Positions 7,738-18,155 are shown, counted from the first letter of the stretch. The stretch is DNA of 64,000 nt from Limimaricola soesokkakensis (GCF_900172345.1 NZ_FWFY01000010.1:1-64000), one strand, 5' to 3'. The notes: generated by a model from the letters alone, not told the origin. A program made the numbers and translations.

Positions 7738-8711
7738 CGTGCCCCGGTCTCGCCCAGTTCCATCGGCTCCAAACCGAGCCGCCCGAACAGGACAGAATCC
7801 TTGTCCTCCCCCGGGTTCTCGGCGGTGAGCAGCACGTCGCCCGAAAAAATCGAGTTGGCGCCTGCGAAGAAGCACAGCGCCTGCGTCTCCTCGCTCATCG
7901 CGGTGCGCCCGGCCGAGAGCCGCAGATGCGCCTTGGGCATCAGGATGCGCGCCAGAGCGATCACGCGGACGAAGTCGATCCCGTCGACCGGCTCGGCCTC
8001 GGCGAGCGGCGTGTCGGGCATCGGCATCAGCTGGTTGATCGGCACACTGTCGGGATGCTCTGGCAGGTTGGCCAACGCCAACAGCATGTCGATCCGGTCC
8101 ATCTCAGTCTCGCCCATCCCGAGGATGCCGCCCGAGCAAACCTTTATCCCAGCCTCGCGCACGCGGTTGAGCGTGTCGATCCGGTCGGCGAAGGTGCGGG
8201 TGGTGATCACCTCGGGGTAATACCGCTCCGAGGTGTCGATGTTGTGGTTGTAGTAGTCGAGCCCCGCGCCCTTGAGCCGAATCACCTGGTCGTCGTCGAG
8301 CATGCCCAGCGTCATGCAGGTTTCCATGCCCATGGCGCGCACGCCCTCGACCATGGCGACGAGCTGGTCCATGTCGCGCTCCTTGGGCGAGCGCCAAGCC
8401 GCGCCCATGCAGAATCGGGTCGAGCCCTGCTCCTTGGCGCGGCGCGCCTCGGAGAGCACGCGCTCGACCTCGATCAGCTTGGAGGCCGGCAAGTGCGAGC
8501 CGTTGCGAGCCGACTGGCTGCAATAGGCACAATCCTCGGCGCAGCCGCCGGTCTTGATGTTCGACAGCCGGCTGCGCTGAACCTTGTTGGGATCGAAGTT
8601 CTGCCGATGCACGGTCTGCGCCTGGAACAACAGGTCGTTGAACGGCTGGTCGAAGATCGCCTGCGCCTCGGCGCGGGTCCAGTCGTGGCGGATGGGGCTG
8701 GCGTCGGTCAA
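7734..8711 (-). CDS. bioB: Biotin synthase BioB
   Basis: 325 residues, a radical SAM enzyme inserting sulfur into dethiobiotin. The [4Fe-4S] ligands are Cys57, Cys61 and Cys64 in CAEDCAYC; the family's [18 protein letters not shown] and RLSAGR segments are present. It is the first gene of bioBFDAGC. The start is TTG: the frame has a TAG stop 14 codons further upstream with no ATG or GTG between, and the first 80 residues contain no internal Met. Only a weak GCGGGAA precedes the TTG. A perfect 12-bp inverted repeat lies about 50 bases upstream. The enzyme also needs Fe-S clusters, supplied by the suf operon 1.3 kb away. Confidence 0.95.
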   Translation of the reverse strand: MTDASPIRHDWTRAEAQAIFDQPFNDLLFQAQTVHRQNFDPNKVQRSRLSNIKTGGCAEDCAYCSQSARNGSHLPASKLIEVERVLSEARRAKEQGSTRFCMGAAWRSPKERDMDQLVAMVEGVRAMGMETCMTLGMLDDDQVIRLKGAGLDYYNHNIDTSERYYPEVITTRTFADRIDTLNRVREAGIKVCSGGILGMGETEMDRIDMLLALANLPEHPDSVPINQLMPMPDTPLAEAEPVDGIDFVRVIALARILMPKAHLRLSAGRTAMSEETQALCFFAGANSIFSGDVLLTAENPGEDKDSVLFGRLGLEPMELGETGAR

Positions 8712-8759
8712 GGCAGTTCCCGCTCTTCTCGGAAGTGTTTCCGACTTCTAGGCCCCCCT

Positions 8760-8793
8760 GTGCTGCGGGTCAAACGGGTTCGACCCGCAGCAC
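8760..8793. promoter_or_regulatory. Perfect 12-bp inverted repeat in the bioB/EamA divergent region
   Basis: GTGCTGCGGGTC at 8760-8771 is exactly mirrored by GACCCGCAGCAC at 8782-8793 with a 10-base spacer. It lies between the divergent starts of bioB (8711) and the EamA gene (8900). It could be an operator or an RNA hairpin in the bioB leader. There is no T run, and it does not look like the TTAT..ATAA-type BioR operator known from alphaproteobacteria. Confidence 0.5.
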
Positions 8794-8899
8794 CCCGGCG
8801 CCCTGCCCGCCCCGGCGCCCACTGACGGCGCTGGGAAAGCCCCGCGGCCTGCGCTAGTGAGGCCCGAGGACCCACGCTGCGGTTGAAGAGCACGCAGAG

Positions 8900-9796
8900 A
8901 TGACCCCCAGCATCGCCCGGCCATCGGACACCGCGCCGCTCTATGCCGCCCTGTGGATGATGGGCGCAGTGACGGCCTTCACCTCGATGGCGGTGGCGGG
9001 TCGGGCCGTATCGATCGAGCTCGACACATTCGAGATCATGGCGTGGCGGTCGCTGATCGGCATGGCGATCGTCGCTCTCGTCCTGAGCCTCGGCCGCCGC
9101 TGGCACGAGGTGACGCCGCGCCACCCCGGCCTGCATCTGGCGCGCAACATCGCCCATTTCAGCGCCCAGAACCTGTGGTTCTACGCGCTCGCTGCGCTGC
9201 CGCTGGCGCAGGTCTTCGCCTTCGAGTTCACCGCACCGCTTTGGGTGCTGGTGCTGTCGCCGCTGCTCCTGGGCGAAAGGCTGACGCGGCCGCGCGCCAT
9301 CGCGGCGATCCTCGGCTTCCTCGGGATCGTGATGGTCGCGCGTCCCGGCGCCGCACCGCTCAGCCCTGCGCTTCTGGCCGCGGCGGGCTGCGCCGTGGGC
9401 TTCGCCTTCACTTACATGCTGACCCGGCGCCTTACGGCGGAGGCCCCGGTGGCCCGCATCCTGTGGTGGATGACCGCGAGCCAGACGGTGCTCGGCTTTG
9501 CCTGCGCCGGGATCGACGGCGCCATCGCCGCCCCGTCGCAGGCGGCCCTGCCATGGATCGGCGTGATCGCCGCGGCCGGGCTCGGCGCGCATTTCTGCAT
9601 CGCCAACGCGCTGCGCCTCGCGCCTGCGACGCTGGTGATGCCGTTCGACTTCCTCCGCCTGCCGGTCATCGCGGTGGTCGGGCTGGTGCTCTACGGCGAA
9701 CCCGTCGGGCCGCTGATGCTGATCGGCGCCACGCTGATCCTTGGCGGCAATTATCTGAATATTCGAGCCGAAGCGCGGCGCCCGACTAACGCCTAG
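8900..9796 (+). CDS. EamA-family (DMT superfamily) permease
   Basis: 298 residues with ten predicted membrane helices in two EamA repeats, roughly residues 14-138 and 150-285. The first repeat ends in the typical LGFLGIVMVARPG, the second in LILGGNYLNI. Drug/metabolite transporters of this type usually export or import small metabolites; the substrate cannot be read from sequence. It is transcribed away from the biotin operon and shares its upstream region, so a link with biotin or precursor transport is possible but unproven. ATG 8900 gives a normal family length. Confidence 0.85.
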   Translation: MTPSIARPSDTAPLYAALWMMGAVTAFTSMAVAGRAVSIELDTFEIMAWRSLIGMAIVALVLSLGRRWHEVTPRHPGLHLARNIAHFSAQNLWFYALAALPLAQVFAFEFTAPLWVLVLSPLLLGERLTRPRAIAAILGFLGIVMVARPGAAPLSPALLAAAGCAVGFAFTYMLTRRLTAEAPVARILWWMTASQTVLGFACAGIDGAIAAPSQAALPWIGVIAAAGLGAHFCIANALRLAPATLVMPFDFLRLPVIAVVGLVLYGEPVGPLMLIGATLILGGNYLNIRAEARRPTNA

Positions 9797-9888
9797 GTAG
9801 ATCCGAAGCACCCGGGCCGCGTCGCATCGAACAGCGCTCGACGATCGAGCCAGATTGGCAGCGGTCTGTCTTACGATAGATGGGGAAA

Positions 9889-9965
<77 letters not shown>

Positions 9966-10039
9966 CGATGCGGGATCGATAGGGGAAAGCGGGAGCGGGC
10001 GCAACGGCTTTTCGCACCCGCCCCCGCGTCAAGCGATGC

Positions 10040-11260
10040 TCATGCAAAGAGCTCGTGGCACAGCTCCAGCGCCTCGACCAGGCGATCGATCTCGGCTTCG
10101 GTGTTGTAAAGGCCGAAGGAGGCGCGGCAGGTGGCGCCGAGGCCCAGATGCGCCATCAGCGGCATCGCGCAATGGGTGCCCGCGCGCACCGCGATGCCCT
10201 TCTTGTCGAGCACGGTCGAGATGTCATGCGCATGCGCGCCGCCCTCGATGCTCAGCGAGAAGATCGCGCCCTTCCCGGCCGATGTGCCTTGGATGTCGAG
10301 CCAGTTGAGCCCCTTGAACCGACCGATCGCATGATCGCGCAGGCGCCGCTCATGCGCGGCGATGTTCTCCATCCCCACGCCCATCATCCAGTCCAGCGCC
10401 ACGCCCATGCCGATGGTCGAGACGATCGAGGGCGTGCCGGCTTCGAACTTCATCGGCGGCACGTTGTAGGTGACCGTGTCGCGCGTGACCTGGTCGATCA
10501 TGTCGCCGCCGCCCATGAAGGGCCGCATCTCGGCCATGCGCTCGCGCCGCGCGTAGATCGCGCCCGAGCCCGAGGGGCCATAGAGCTTGTGGCCGGTGAT
10601 CGCGTAGAAATCGCAGCCGATCTCCTGCACATCGACCGGCATGTGCACCGCCGCCTGGCTGCCATCGACCAGCACCGGCACGCCCTTCGCGCGCGCGCCG
10701 TCGCAGATCGCCTTCACGTCGACCACCGTGCCCAACACGTTCGACATGTGGGTGACGGCCACGAGCTTCGTCTTCGGCCCGATCGCGTCGATCACCGCCT
10801 GCGGGTCGAGGTCGCCATTGGCATCCACGTCCACCCATTTGATCACCACGCCCTGCCGCTCGCGCAGGAAGTGCCACGGCACGATGTTGGCGTGATGCTC
10901 CATGATCGACAGCACTATTTCGTCGCCGGGCTCCATGCGCGGCATCGCCCAGCCATGAGCGACCATGTTGATGCCCTCGGTGGTGCCGGTGTTGAGGATG
11001 ATCTCCTCCTGGCTCGCCGCGCCGAGAAACTTGCGCACGACATCGCGGGTGCCCTCGTATCTCTCGGTCGAGATGGTCGAAAGCGTGTGCAGCCCGCGAT
11101 GCACGTTGGAGTATTCATGCGCATAGCCGCGGGTGATCGCGTCAATCACCACCTGCGGCTTCTGCGCCGAGGCGCCGTTGTCGAGATAGACCAAGGGCAC
11201 GCCGTTGATCTCGCGCGAGAGGATCGGGAACTGGGCCCTGATCTCTTCGACATCATACAT
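10040..11260 (-). CDS. sufS: Cysteine desulfurase SufS
   Basis: 406 residues, group II PLP-dependent cysteine desulfurase. It takes sulfur from L-cysteine as a persulfide for SufBCD. The Schiff-base lysine is Lys225 in ITGHKLYGPSG and the catalytic cysteine is Cys364 in RAGTHCAMP, both in the SufS-type arrangement; the N-terminal FPILSREING and YLDNGASAQKP blocks are also typical. It is the last gene of the iscR-suf operon and its start overlaps the upstream Yip1-like gene by 8 bases. It is the second cysteine desulfurase in the same operon. Confidence 0.95.
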   Translation of the reverse strand: MYDVEEIRAQFPILSREINGVPLVYLDNGASAQKPQVVIDAITRGYAHEYSNVHRGLHTLSTISTERYEGTRDVVRKFLGAASQEEIILNTGTTEGINMVAHGWAMPRMEPGDEIVLSIMEHHANIVPWHFLRERQGVVIKWVDVDANGDLDPQAVIDAIGPKTKLVAVTHMSNVLGTVVDVKAICDGARAKGVPVLVDGSQAAVHMPVDVQEIGCDFYAITGHKLYGPSGSGAIYARRERMAEMRPFMGGGDMIDQVTRDTVTYNVPPMKFEAGTPSIVSTIGMGVALDWMMGVGMENIAAHERRLRDHAIGRFKGLNWLDIQGTSAGKGAIFSLSIEGGAHAHDISTVLDKKGIAVRAGTHCAMPLMAHLGLGATCRASFGLYNTEAEIDRLVEALELCHELFA

Positions 11261-11846
11261 TGGTCAGTCCTCCCTGGGCGGTCAGCCCGGTGAGCGCCAG
11301 CAGCAGCGCGAGCGCCGTACCGATGGCGATGAAGGCAAGAAACAGAGCCACCGTGGCGCGGCCGACGCTCTGAAAACCGTGCAGCACCTGAACGAAGCGC
11401 GCGAGGCACCAGAACAGCCAGACCAGCCCGGCCAGCCCGACCAGCCCCGCAAGCGGCGGCAGAACCAGGATCAGCACCCCCTGCACCAGCCGCAGCGCCA
11501 TGGCCAGCACCTCGAGCCAGACCACGAGCGCCAAGGCGGGTCCGAAACTCCCGACCCCGCCCAGCAACCGGCCCGTAGCGGTCACGCCGCCGGCGAGCAG
11601 CACCAGAGACGCGCCGAGAAGCCCCGCATAGCCGAAGGGCGAGAGGCCGAACGCGCCCTCGGCGTCCATCGGCATCACCGGCATCGCGCCTTGGATGAGC
11701 GCGGTCACAACGACGCTGACGCAGGTGACGAGCACCAAGGCCTGCCAGGTGGCGGTCGAACCGGGAAACCCGCGCAGGAGCCGCGCCGCGGCTTCGGCCG
11801 GGGCGCGCAGGCTCAGCCGCAAAAGATCCGTCAGATAGCCCCACAT
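11253..11846 (-). CDS. Yip1-domain-like integral membrane protein 1 (suf operon)
   Basis: 197 residues from ATG 11846, with about five hydrophobic helices (near 30-50, 65-90, 100-122, 126-150 and 165-187) and a short positively charged N terminus. The layout is that of small bacterial Yip1-family proteins; I see no catalytic motif. It lies between the second membrane protein and sufS, overlapping sufS by 8 bases, so it is co-translated with Fe-S assembly proteins. Its role in the pathway, if any, is unknown; membrane anchoring or metabolite exchange are guesses. Confidence 0.7.
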   Translation of the reverse strand: MWGYLTDLLRLSLRAPAEAAARLLRGFPGSTATWQALVLVTCVSVVVTALIQGAMPVMPMDAEGAFGLSPFGYAGLLGASLVLLAGGVTATGRLLGGVGSFGPALALVVWLEVLAMALRLVQGVLILVLPPLAGLVGLAGLVWLFWCLARFVQVLHGFQSVGRATVALFLAFIAIGTALALLLALTGLTAQGGLTNV

Positions 11847-11850
11847 GGTC

Positions 11851-12336
11851 TCAGCCCCGCCCCGTGACGGCAGCACGCAGACCCTGCGCCCAGAACCAGA
11901 AAAAGGCGGCGATCCAGATCGCGCCCACGAGCTGCGCGGCCGGCCCGAACCCGTTCAGGCCGGTCTGCAGCCCGTAGAGGAGCCCTGCCGGGGTGGCCGC
12001 GAGAAAGGCCCAGAACAGCGCAAGGCGCGCCGAGAAGCCAGAGATCCCGCGCCCCACGAACCGCAATGCGAGAAAGCTCAGCCCCGCGATGGCATAGAAC
12101 ATCAGGGGCCAGAAGAAGATCCAGGCCACAAGCTCGTAGGCGACGAGCTTCGACAGCTCGTCGCCCGTCTCATGCGCCACCCGCGCCAGACGCGGCCATT
12201 GCGCCACGAAGATCAGCCCGCAGCCCGCCATCAGGAAGGCGATGGCCCGATCCTCGCGCCGCCCCTGGTCGAGCAGGTCGGCCACGACCCGGCGCGGGTG
12301 GCGCCAGGTCCTCAGGATGTCCGAGGACACCGCCAT
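11851..12336 (-). CDS. Yip1-domain-like integral membrane protein 2 (suf operon)
   Basis: 161 residues from ATG 12336, one base after the sufD stop. About four or five hydrophobic helices are visible (near 38-55, 72-100, 108-128 and 136-155) after a soluble N-terminal stretch containing WRHPRRVVADLLDQGRREDR, an opening common in small Yip1-like proteins of Rhodobacteraceae. It resembles its downstream neighbour in layout but the two are not obvious copies. Function unknown. The alternative upstream start at 12426 lies inside sufD and is unlikely. Confidence 0.7.
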   Translation of the reverse strand: MAVSSDILRTWRHPRRVVADLLDQGRREDRAIAFLMAGCGLIFVAQWPRLARVAHETGDELSKLVAYELVAWIFFWPLMFYAIAGLSFLALRFVGRGISGFSARLALFWAFLAATPAGLLYGLQTGLNGFGPAAQLVGAIWIAAFFWFWAQGLRAAVTGRG

Positions 12337-12337
12337 C

Positions 12338-13620
12338 TCAGCGGCGCCGCTCGAGCCAGCCCGCGAGCTGCGTGCGCAGCGTCTCGGCCAGATCCTCGTC
12401 CTCGATCTCGGCCAGCGCCTCGGCAACGAAGGCCAGAACCAGCAGGTCCTGCGCCTTGTCCTCGGGGATGCCGCGCGACTTCAGATAGAACAGCGCCGTC
12501 TCGTCGATCGCACCCGAGGTCGAGCCGTGGCTGCACTGCACGTCGTCGGCATAGATCTCAAGCTCCGGCTTGGCGAGGAAGTTGGCGTCCTCGTCCAACA
12601 GCAGCGACTGGCTGATCTGGTAGCCATCGGTCTTCTGCGCGTCCGGCTGCACGAGGATCTTGCCCTGGAACACGCCGGTGGCACCGTTCCGAAGCACCTT
12701 CTTGAACACCTGACGGCTTTCGCAGTTCACCGCGTCATGGGTGATGAACACGGTATCGTCGTGGTGGAAGTCGCGCCCGTCGCCAAGCGCGGCACCGGCC
12801 ACATGCGCCACCGCGTCGTCGCCCTTGAGCGTGATGATCACCTCGTTGCGGGTCATCATGCCATTGAGCGACAGCGTGAAGCTCTTGAAGGTGCTCTCTT
12901 CGCCCAACCGCGCGAACACATGAGTGGCGGCGCGACGCTCGTGGTCGCGGCCCTGCATCCGGACATGGTGGAACACGCCGCGATCGGCGATGTCCACTTC
13001 CAACCCGGTGTTGAGCCGCGAGGCCCCGACACCGCTTTCCAGAAGCGTCAGCTCGGCCCCGTCCTCGACGCGCACCATGTGCCGCAGCACCGCCTCTGCC
13101 GTATCGTCCGAACGGCGATACTCGACATGCACGGGCTTCGACACCTTGCCGGTGGCGCGCAGAACCACACCGTCCTCGGCAAAGGCGGTGTTGAACGTGG
13201 CGAAGGGCCGATCGACGCGATCCTGACCAGCCGTCTCAAGAACGCCCAGCAAACCCTTGATCCAATGAATGTGCTTGGTCACGGCATCGGCGAAGCGCTC
13301 GATCTCCAGACCTTCCTGCGATAGCGCGTCGGAGGCCTCGGCGTCGAACACGCCGTCGGTGAAGACCACACGCAGAACGTCCGTATCATCGAAGCCCGGC
13401 GCGTCGAGCGCGATCTCGGCGCGCGGCGTCTCGGGTTTCAGGAACTCCGCCGGGTTGGTGAAGCGCCAGTATTCGTCGCGGCGCTGGGGCAACCCCATGC
13501 CGGTCAGGCGGTCCAGCGCGTCCTGCCGCGCTGCGCGTGCCCAGCCCGCGCCGCCCTCGGGGATTTGCATCCCCGACAGGCGCGCCTCGGTGGCGTCGGA
13601 TTTCGCTTGTGCGAGCGCCA

Positions 13621-13621
<1 letters not shown>
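12338..13621 (-). CDS. sufD: Fe-S cluster assembly protein SufD
   Basis: 427 residues. SufD forms the SufBC2D scaffold with SufB and SufC, on which [4Fe-4S] clusters are built. The C-terminal beta-helix core shows the family segments KIFHDDTVFITH-like (GRDFHHDDTV), FQGKILVQPDAQKTDGYQ, and CSHGSTSGAIDETALFYLKSRG; the N terminus has the WRFTNP box of SufD proteins. The ATG overlaps the sufC stop by one base (TAATG). Confidence is high. Confidence 0.95.
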
Positions 13622-14376
<755 letters not shown>

Positions 14377-14393
14377 CTAATTCTCCTTCCGCA

Positions 14394-14987
14394 TCACTTC
14401 CTGCGGGTAAATGTCTCGAGGATCCAGGTCAGGTCACCTGCCGGGATCGGTGTGGGTTCGAGGGCGAACTCGGCCATGCGGCCATGCATCGCCACCGGGG
14501 CACCGTAGCGTTCGATCTCGTGGTAGATCGGCCGCTCGGCATAATCGTCGAAGAACAGCCGCACCGGACGGGTGATCCGGAACAGCGTGGTCAGGAAACA
14601 GGCCGCGCGAAAGCGCCCGTCGACCAGCACCACGTCGGGATGGACGAAATCGTCGCGGTCCCAGACCGTGGTCGGATAGCGGTGGAACCGCCGCCAAGTC
14701 GCGGCCTCGTCCGCCGGCTGGCCCCACTTGCCCGTGGGGCCGATATCGCCGTGATGCAGATGCACCGTGGCCTCCGGCGGGCTGGCCTCGAACCAGCGGT
14801 TCAGCCGGGCGATGAAGCCGCGATCGCTTTCAACGGCGAAGACGGTCCGTCCCGGCAGCAGCGCCGCCAGCGCGGTCGAGCCGCCCGAGCCGTATTCAAG
14901 GATCGTGGTCGCACCCTCATAGGCCGCGCCAAGGGCACGGGCCTCCGCCTCCGGAAAGGCGAAGTCCGGGGGCGCGACCAGATCCAT
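14394..14987 (-). CDS. SAM-methyltransferase-fold protein of unknown role between sufB and sufC
   Basis: 197 residues. Residues 30-38 read LEYGSGGST, resembling SAM-binding motif I, followed by an acidic end of strand 2 (VESD) near 53 and a VLVDGRFRAAC segment near 121-131. These fit a class I Rossmann methyltransferase fold; a substrate cannot be assigned. The ATG shares its A with the sufB stop (TGATG), so it is translated with sufB and precedes sufC. I know of no established function in Fe-S assembly, so its position in the operon is the main clue. Confidence 0.7.
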   Translation of the reverse strand: MDLVAPPDFAFPEAEARALGAAYEGATTILEYGSGGSTALAALLPGRTVFAVESDRGFIARLNRWFEASPPEATVHLHHGDIGPTGKWGQPADEAATWRRFHRYPTTVWDRDDFVHPDVVLVDGRFRAACFLTTLFRITRPVRLFFDDYAERPIYHEIERYGAPVAMHGRMAEFALEPTPIPAGDLTWILETFTRRK

Positions 14988-16525
14988 CAGCCGACCGAGC
15001 CTTCCAGCGAGATCGCGACGAGGCTCTGCGCTTCCATGGCGAACTCCATCGGCAGCGCCTGCAGCACCTCCTTGCAGAAGCCGTTGACCACGAGGGCCAC
15101 CGCCTCCTCCTCGTCCATGCCGCGCTGGCGGCAGTAGAACAGCTGCTCGTCATCGACCTTCGAGGTGGTTGCCTCGTGCTCGACGCGGGACGAGTTGTTC
15201 TTGACCTCGATGTAGGGGACGGTGTGCGCCCCGCACTTGTCGCCGATCAGAAGGCTGTCGCACTGGGTATAGTTGCGGCTTTCCTTGGCCTTGGGGTGCA
15301 TCGAGACGAGGCCGCGATAGGTGTTCTGCGCCTGGCCGGCCGAGATGCCCTTGGAGACAATGCGCGACTTGGTGCGCTTGCCCAGATGGACCATCTTGGT
15401 GCCGGTGTCCGCCTGCTGGTGGTTGTTGGCGATGGCGATCGAGTAGAATTCGCCTTGGCTGTCGTCGCCGCGCAGGATGCAGGACGGGTATTTCCAGGTC
15501 ACGGCGGAGCCGGTCTCGACCTGCGTCCACATCACCTTCGCCCGGTCACCACGGCAATCGGCGCGCTTGGTGACGAAGTTGTAGATGCCGCCCTTGCCGT
15601 TCTCGTCGCCCGGATACCAGTTCTGCACCGTGGAGTATTTCACCTCGGCGTCTTCCTCGACGATGATCTCGACCACGGCGGCGTGCAGCTGCGCGGTGTC
15701 ACGCTTGGGCGCGGTGCAGCCTTCGAGGTAGGACACGTAGGAGCCCTTGTCGGCGATGATCAGCGTCCGCTCGAACTGGCCGGTGTTCTCCGCATTGATG
15801 CGGAAATAGGTCGAGAGCTCCATCGGGCAGCGCACGCCCGGCGGCACGTAGACGAAAGAGCCGTCCGAGAACACGGCCGAGTTCAGCGTGGCATAGAAGT
15901 TGTCGGACTGCGGCACCACGGTGCCGAGATACTTCTTCACCAGCTCGGGATGCTCGCGGATCGCCTCGGAGATCGAGCAGAAGATCACGCCCGCCTTCTC
16001 AAGTTCCTTCTGGAAGGTCGTGCCGACCGAGACGCTGTCGAAGACGGCATCCACGGCGACCTTACGCTCGCCATCGGCCGGTGCGGCGTTCTCGGCGCCT
16101 TCGACGCCGGCGAGGATCATCTGCTCCTTCAGCGGAATGCCGAGCTTCTTGTACGTCTCGAGCAGCTTGGGATCGACCTCGTCGAGCGATTTCGGCTTCA
16201 CCTCCATGCTCTTGGGGCGGGCGTAGTAGAAGATGTCCTGGAAATCGATTTTGGGGTATTTGACCATCGCCCAGTTCGGCTCGTCGAGCTTTTCCCAGCG
16301 CGCGAAGGCCTGCAGACGCCATTCGGTCATCCACTCGGGCTCTTCGTTCTTGTCCGAAATCAGCCGCACGATGTCTGGGTTCACGCCCTTGGGCGCGTAA
16401 TCCATCTCGATCTCGGTGTTCCAGCCGTGCTTGTAGGCACCCGACAGCTTCGCCACGGCATCGACAGTCTCCTGATCGACGCCTTCCTTGGCTTCCTTGG
16501 TCATGTCCTGCTCGAGGATCGCCAT
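14987..16525 (-). CDS. sufB: Fe-S cluster assembly protein SufB
   Basis: 512 residues. SufB is the core scaffold that receives persulfide sulfur. Family features: [10 protein letters not shown] near 32-41, [11 protein letters not shown], the middle [25 protein letters not shown] region, [11 protein letters not shown] with a conserved Cys, and the C-terminal [21 protein letters not shown]. The start at 16525 is chosen because AAGGAGA lies six bases ahead of it; the frame is open further up but that stretch overlaps the upstream desulfurase gene. Second structural gene after the desulfurase. Confidence 0.96.
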   Translation of the reverse strand: MAILEQDMTKEAKEGVDQETVDAVAKLSGAYKHGWNTEIEMDYAPKGVNPDIVRLISDKNEEPEWMTEWRLQAFARWEKLDEPNWAMVKYPKIDFQDIFYYARPKSMEVKPKSLDEVDPKLLETYKKLGIPLKEQMILAGVEGAENAAPADGERKVAVDAVFDSVSVGTTFQKELEKAGVIFCSISEAIREHPELVKKYLGTVVPQSDNFYATLNSAVFSDGSFVYVPPGVRCPMELSTYFRINAENTGQFERTLIIADKGSYVSYLEGCTAPKRDTAQLHAAVVEIIVEEDAEVKYSTVQNWYPGDENGKGGIYNFVTKRADCRGDRAKVMWTQVETGSAVTWKYPSCILRGDDSQGEFYSIAIANNHQQADTGTKMVHLGKRTKSRIVSKGISAGQAQNTYRGLVSMHPKAKESRNYTQCDSLLIGDKCGAHTVPYIEVKNNSSRVEHEATTSKVDDEQLFYCRQRGMDEEEAVALVVNGFCKEVLQALPMEFAMEAQSLVAISLEGSVG

Positions 16526-16544
16526 GACGGTCTCCTTTTCCATC

Positions 16545-17588
16545 TCACGCCGCGCGGGCGCGCATTTTCCTGTAGGCCGAACTCCAGGCCTCCGCGAAAC
16601 GCGAAACCTCGTCCTCGGTCGTTTCCACTCCGAGCGAGACGCGGATCGCCGATCCTGCAAGCTCGCTGTCGTATCCCATCGCGGTGAGCACCCGGCTGGC
16701 GCGCACCTTGCCGCTCGAACAGGCCGATCCGGCGGAAATCGCGATTCCGGCGAGGTCCATCGCCATCACCTGGGTCTCGCCCTTCCAGCCCCGGGCCGCG
16801 AAGCAGCTCGTATTGGGCAGACGCGCGGCGCCTCTGCCCGCAAAGATAAGATCGGGCGCGGCGTTTTCCACCGCCCCTTCCAACTTGTCGCGCAGGGTTG
16901 AAACCCTGTCCCAGACACCGGTTTCGAGGTCGCGCTGCGCGGCCTTGGCCGCCGCCGCCATGCCGGCGATGCCGATCACGTTCTCGGTGCCGGCGCGCCG
17001 GCCCATCTCCTGCCCGCCGCCCCTGATCCGCGCCGCCAGATCGGTGCCGCGCCTGAGGATCAGCACGCCGACCCCCTTGGGTCCGCCGAACTTGTGGGCC
17101 GAAAGGATCGCCATGTCGACCCCCGACCAGTCGAAGGCGAAGGGCACGCGGCCGAAGCCCTGCGTGATGTCCGCCAGGGCGAGTCCCCGGGGCAGATCCT
17201 GCAGCACGCCGGTCTCGGAATTGGCAAGCTGCAGCACCGCGCGGCCGGGCTCGGCCACCTCGACATGGCCCTGCCCGTCCACCGGCAGCGCGTCCGAGAC
17301 CCATGCCGCGATGGCATCATGTTCGACCGCCGCGCCATCGAGATCGCGCCCCTCGAGCGCCAGAGCCGCCGCCTCGGTGGCGCCGGAAACAAAGACGATA
17401 TCGGCCGCGGCAGCGCCCGCCGCCTCGGCGATTTCCGCACGGGCGCGCTCCACGATTGCCTTGGCGGCGCGGCCCTCGGCATGCACCGAGGACGGGTTGC
17501 CGGTGACGTCCATCGCCGCGAGCATCGCCTCGCGCGCCTCGGGCCGCAGCGGCGCGGTGGCGTTGTGATCGAGGTAGATCCGGCTCAT
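16545..17588 (-). CDS. IscS/NifS-like cysteine desulfurase, first in the suf operon
   Basis: 347 residues, class V aminotransferase fold, shorter than typical IscS (about 400). The start [14 protein letters not shown] is diagnostic of the IscS/NifS group. The Schiff-base lysine is Lys166 in [11 protein letters not shown], and Cys290 sits in the mobile-loop motif SAGSACSSG of group I enzymes. It should deliver cysteine sulfur for cluster assembly. The usual TSGGTEANN motif is replaced by VSGATEAAA, and the loop after it is short. The ATG overlaps the iscR stop (ATGA). A second, SufS-type desulfurase closes the operon; how the two share work is not readable from sequence. Confidence 0.9.
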   Translation of the reverse strand: MSRIYLDHNATAPLRPEAREAMLAAMDVTGNPSSVHAEGRAAKAIVERARAEIAEAAGAAAADIVFVSGATEAAALALEGRDLDGAAVEHDAIAAWVSDALPVDGQGHVEVAEPGRAVLQLANSETGVLQDLPRGLALADITQGFGRVPFAFDWSGVDMAILSAHKFGGPKGVGVLILRRGTDLAARIRGGGQEMGRRAGTENVIGIAGMAAAAKAAQRDLETGVWDRVSTLRDKLEGAVENAAPDLIFAGRGAARLPNTSCFAARGWKGETQVMAMDLAGIAISAGSACSSGKVRASRVLTAMGYDSELAGSAIRVSLGVETTEDEVSRFAEAWSSAYRKMRARAA

Positions 17589-18043
17589 CCGTCCACCACC
17601 TGAAACAGGTTTGGCACGGCGGGACAGGGCGCGAGCCCGTTGCAGGTCACGTCCGAAAGCCGGGTCTGGTGCAGGAACACGTAGACATGCGCCGACAGCC
17701 CCTCCCACAACCGGTTGGTCAGGGACTGGGCACGGCTGCCCGAGGCGCCGCCGGAGGCGCCCGCGCCCTTGTGCATGGCGCTTACCGTTTCGTCGACCGC
17801 GGCGAGGATCTCGACCACGCGGATCTCCGAGGATGGCCGCGCCAAGCGATAGCCGCCACCCGGCCCGCGCACCGACTCGACCAGACCGTCGCGCCGCAGC
17901 TTGACGAAAAGCTGCTCGAGATAGGGAAGCGAGATGTCCTGACGCTTGGAGATCTCTCCGAGCGTGATCAGCGTGCCCGCAGGCTGGAGAGCCATGTCGG
18001 CCAGCGCCACCATGGCATAGCGCCCCTTGGTCGACAGCTTCAT
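17585..18043 (-). CDS. iscR: Rrf2-family regulator IscR lacking the canonical cluster cysteines
   Basis: 152 residues. The N-terminal winged helix is clear (MKLSTKGRYAM, then ISLPYLEQLFVKLRRDGLV and VRGPGGGYRLAR). In E. coli IscR three cysteines in one loop and a histidine hold a [2Fe-2S] cluster. Here the matching stretch, about residues 91-107, is Gly/Ser/Ala-rich without any Cys. The only cysteines are Cys134 and Cys140 near the C terminus. It probably represses or tunes the downstream suf genes in response to iron or cluster status. ATG 18043 is the standard family start; a longer frame to 18106 adds nothing recognisable. Confidence 0.92.
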   Translation of the reverse strand: MKLSTKGRYAMVALADMALQPAGTLITLGEISKRQDISLPYLEQLFVKLRRDGLVESVRGPGGGYRLARPSSEIRVVEILAAVDETVSAMHKGAGASGGASGSRAQSLTNRLWEGLSAHVYVFLHQTRLSDVTCNGLAPCPAVPNLFQVVDG

Positions 18044-18126
18044 CGCGTACCGCTCCGTTCCGACACCCGCAGGGGCATTCCCGCCCCCCGCTGGGGCATA
18101 TCTCACCCTCTAGAAGGGCAATCTCA

Positions 18127-18155
18127 TTGACGCCGCTGGGGGGTCTGGTTAACTC
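18127..18155 (+). promoter_or_regulatory. Candidate sigma70 promoter for the alpha/beta-hydrolase gene set
   Basis: TTGACG at 18127-18132 and TAACTC at 18150-18155 with a 17-base spacer. The palindrome at 18189-18203 lies just downstream, where a bound protein could block transcription. Confidence 0.35.

Noticed and set aside
8712-8899. BioR-type operator or TPP-like riboswitch before bioB
   Set aside because: No TTAT-N2-ATAA-like site and no riboswitch core; only the 12-bp inverted repeat stands out.
10055-11293. A 412-codon plus-strand frame opposite sufS
   Set aside because: Antisense to sufS, whose PLP lysine and catalytic cysteine are intact.
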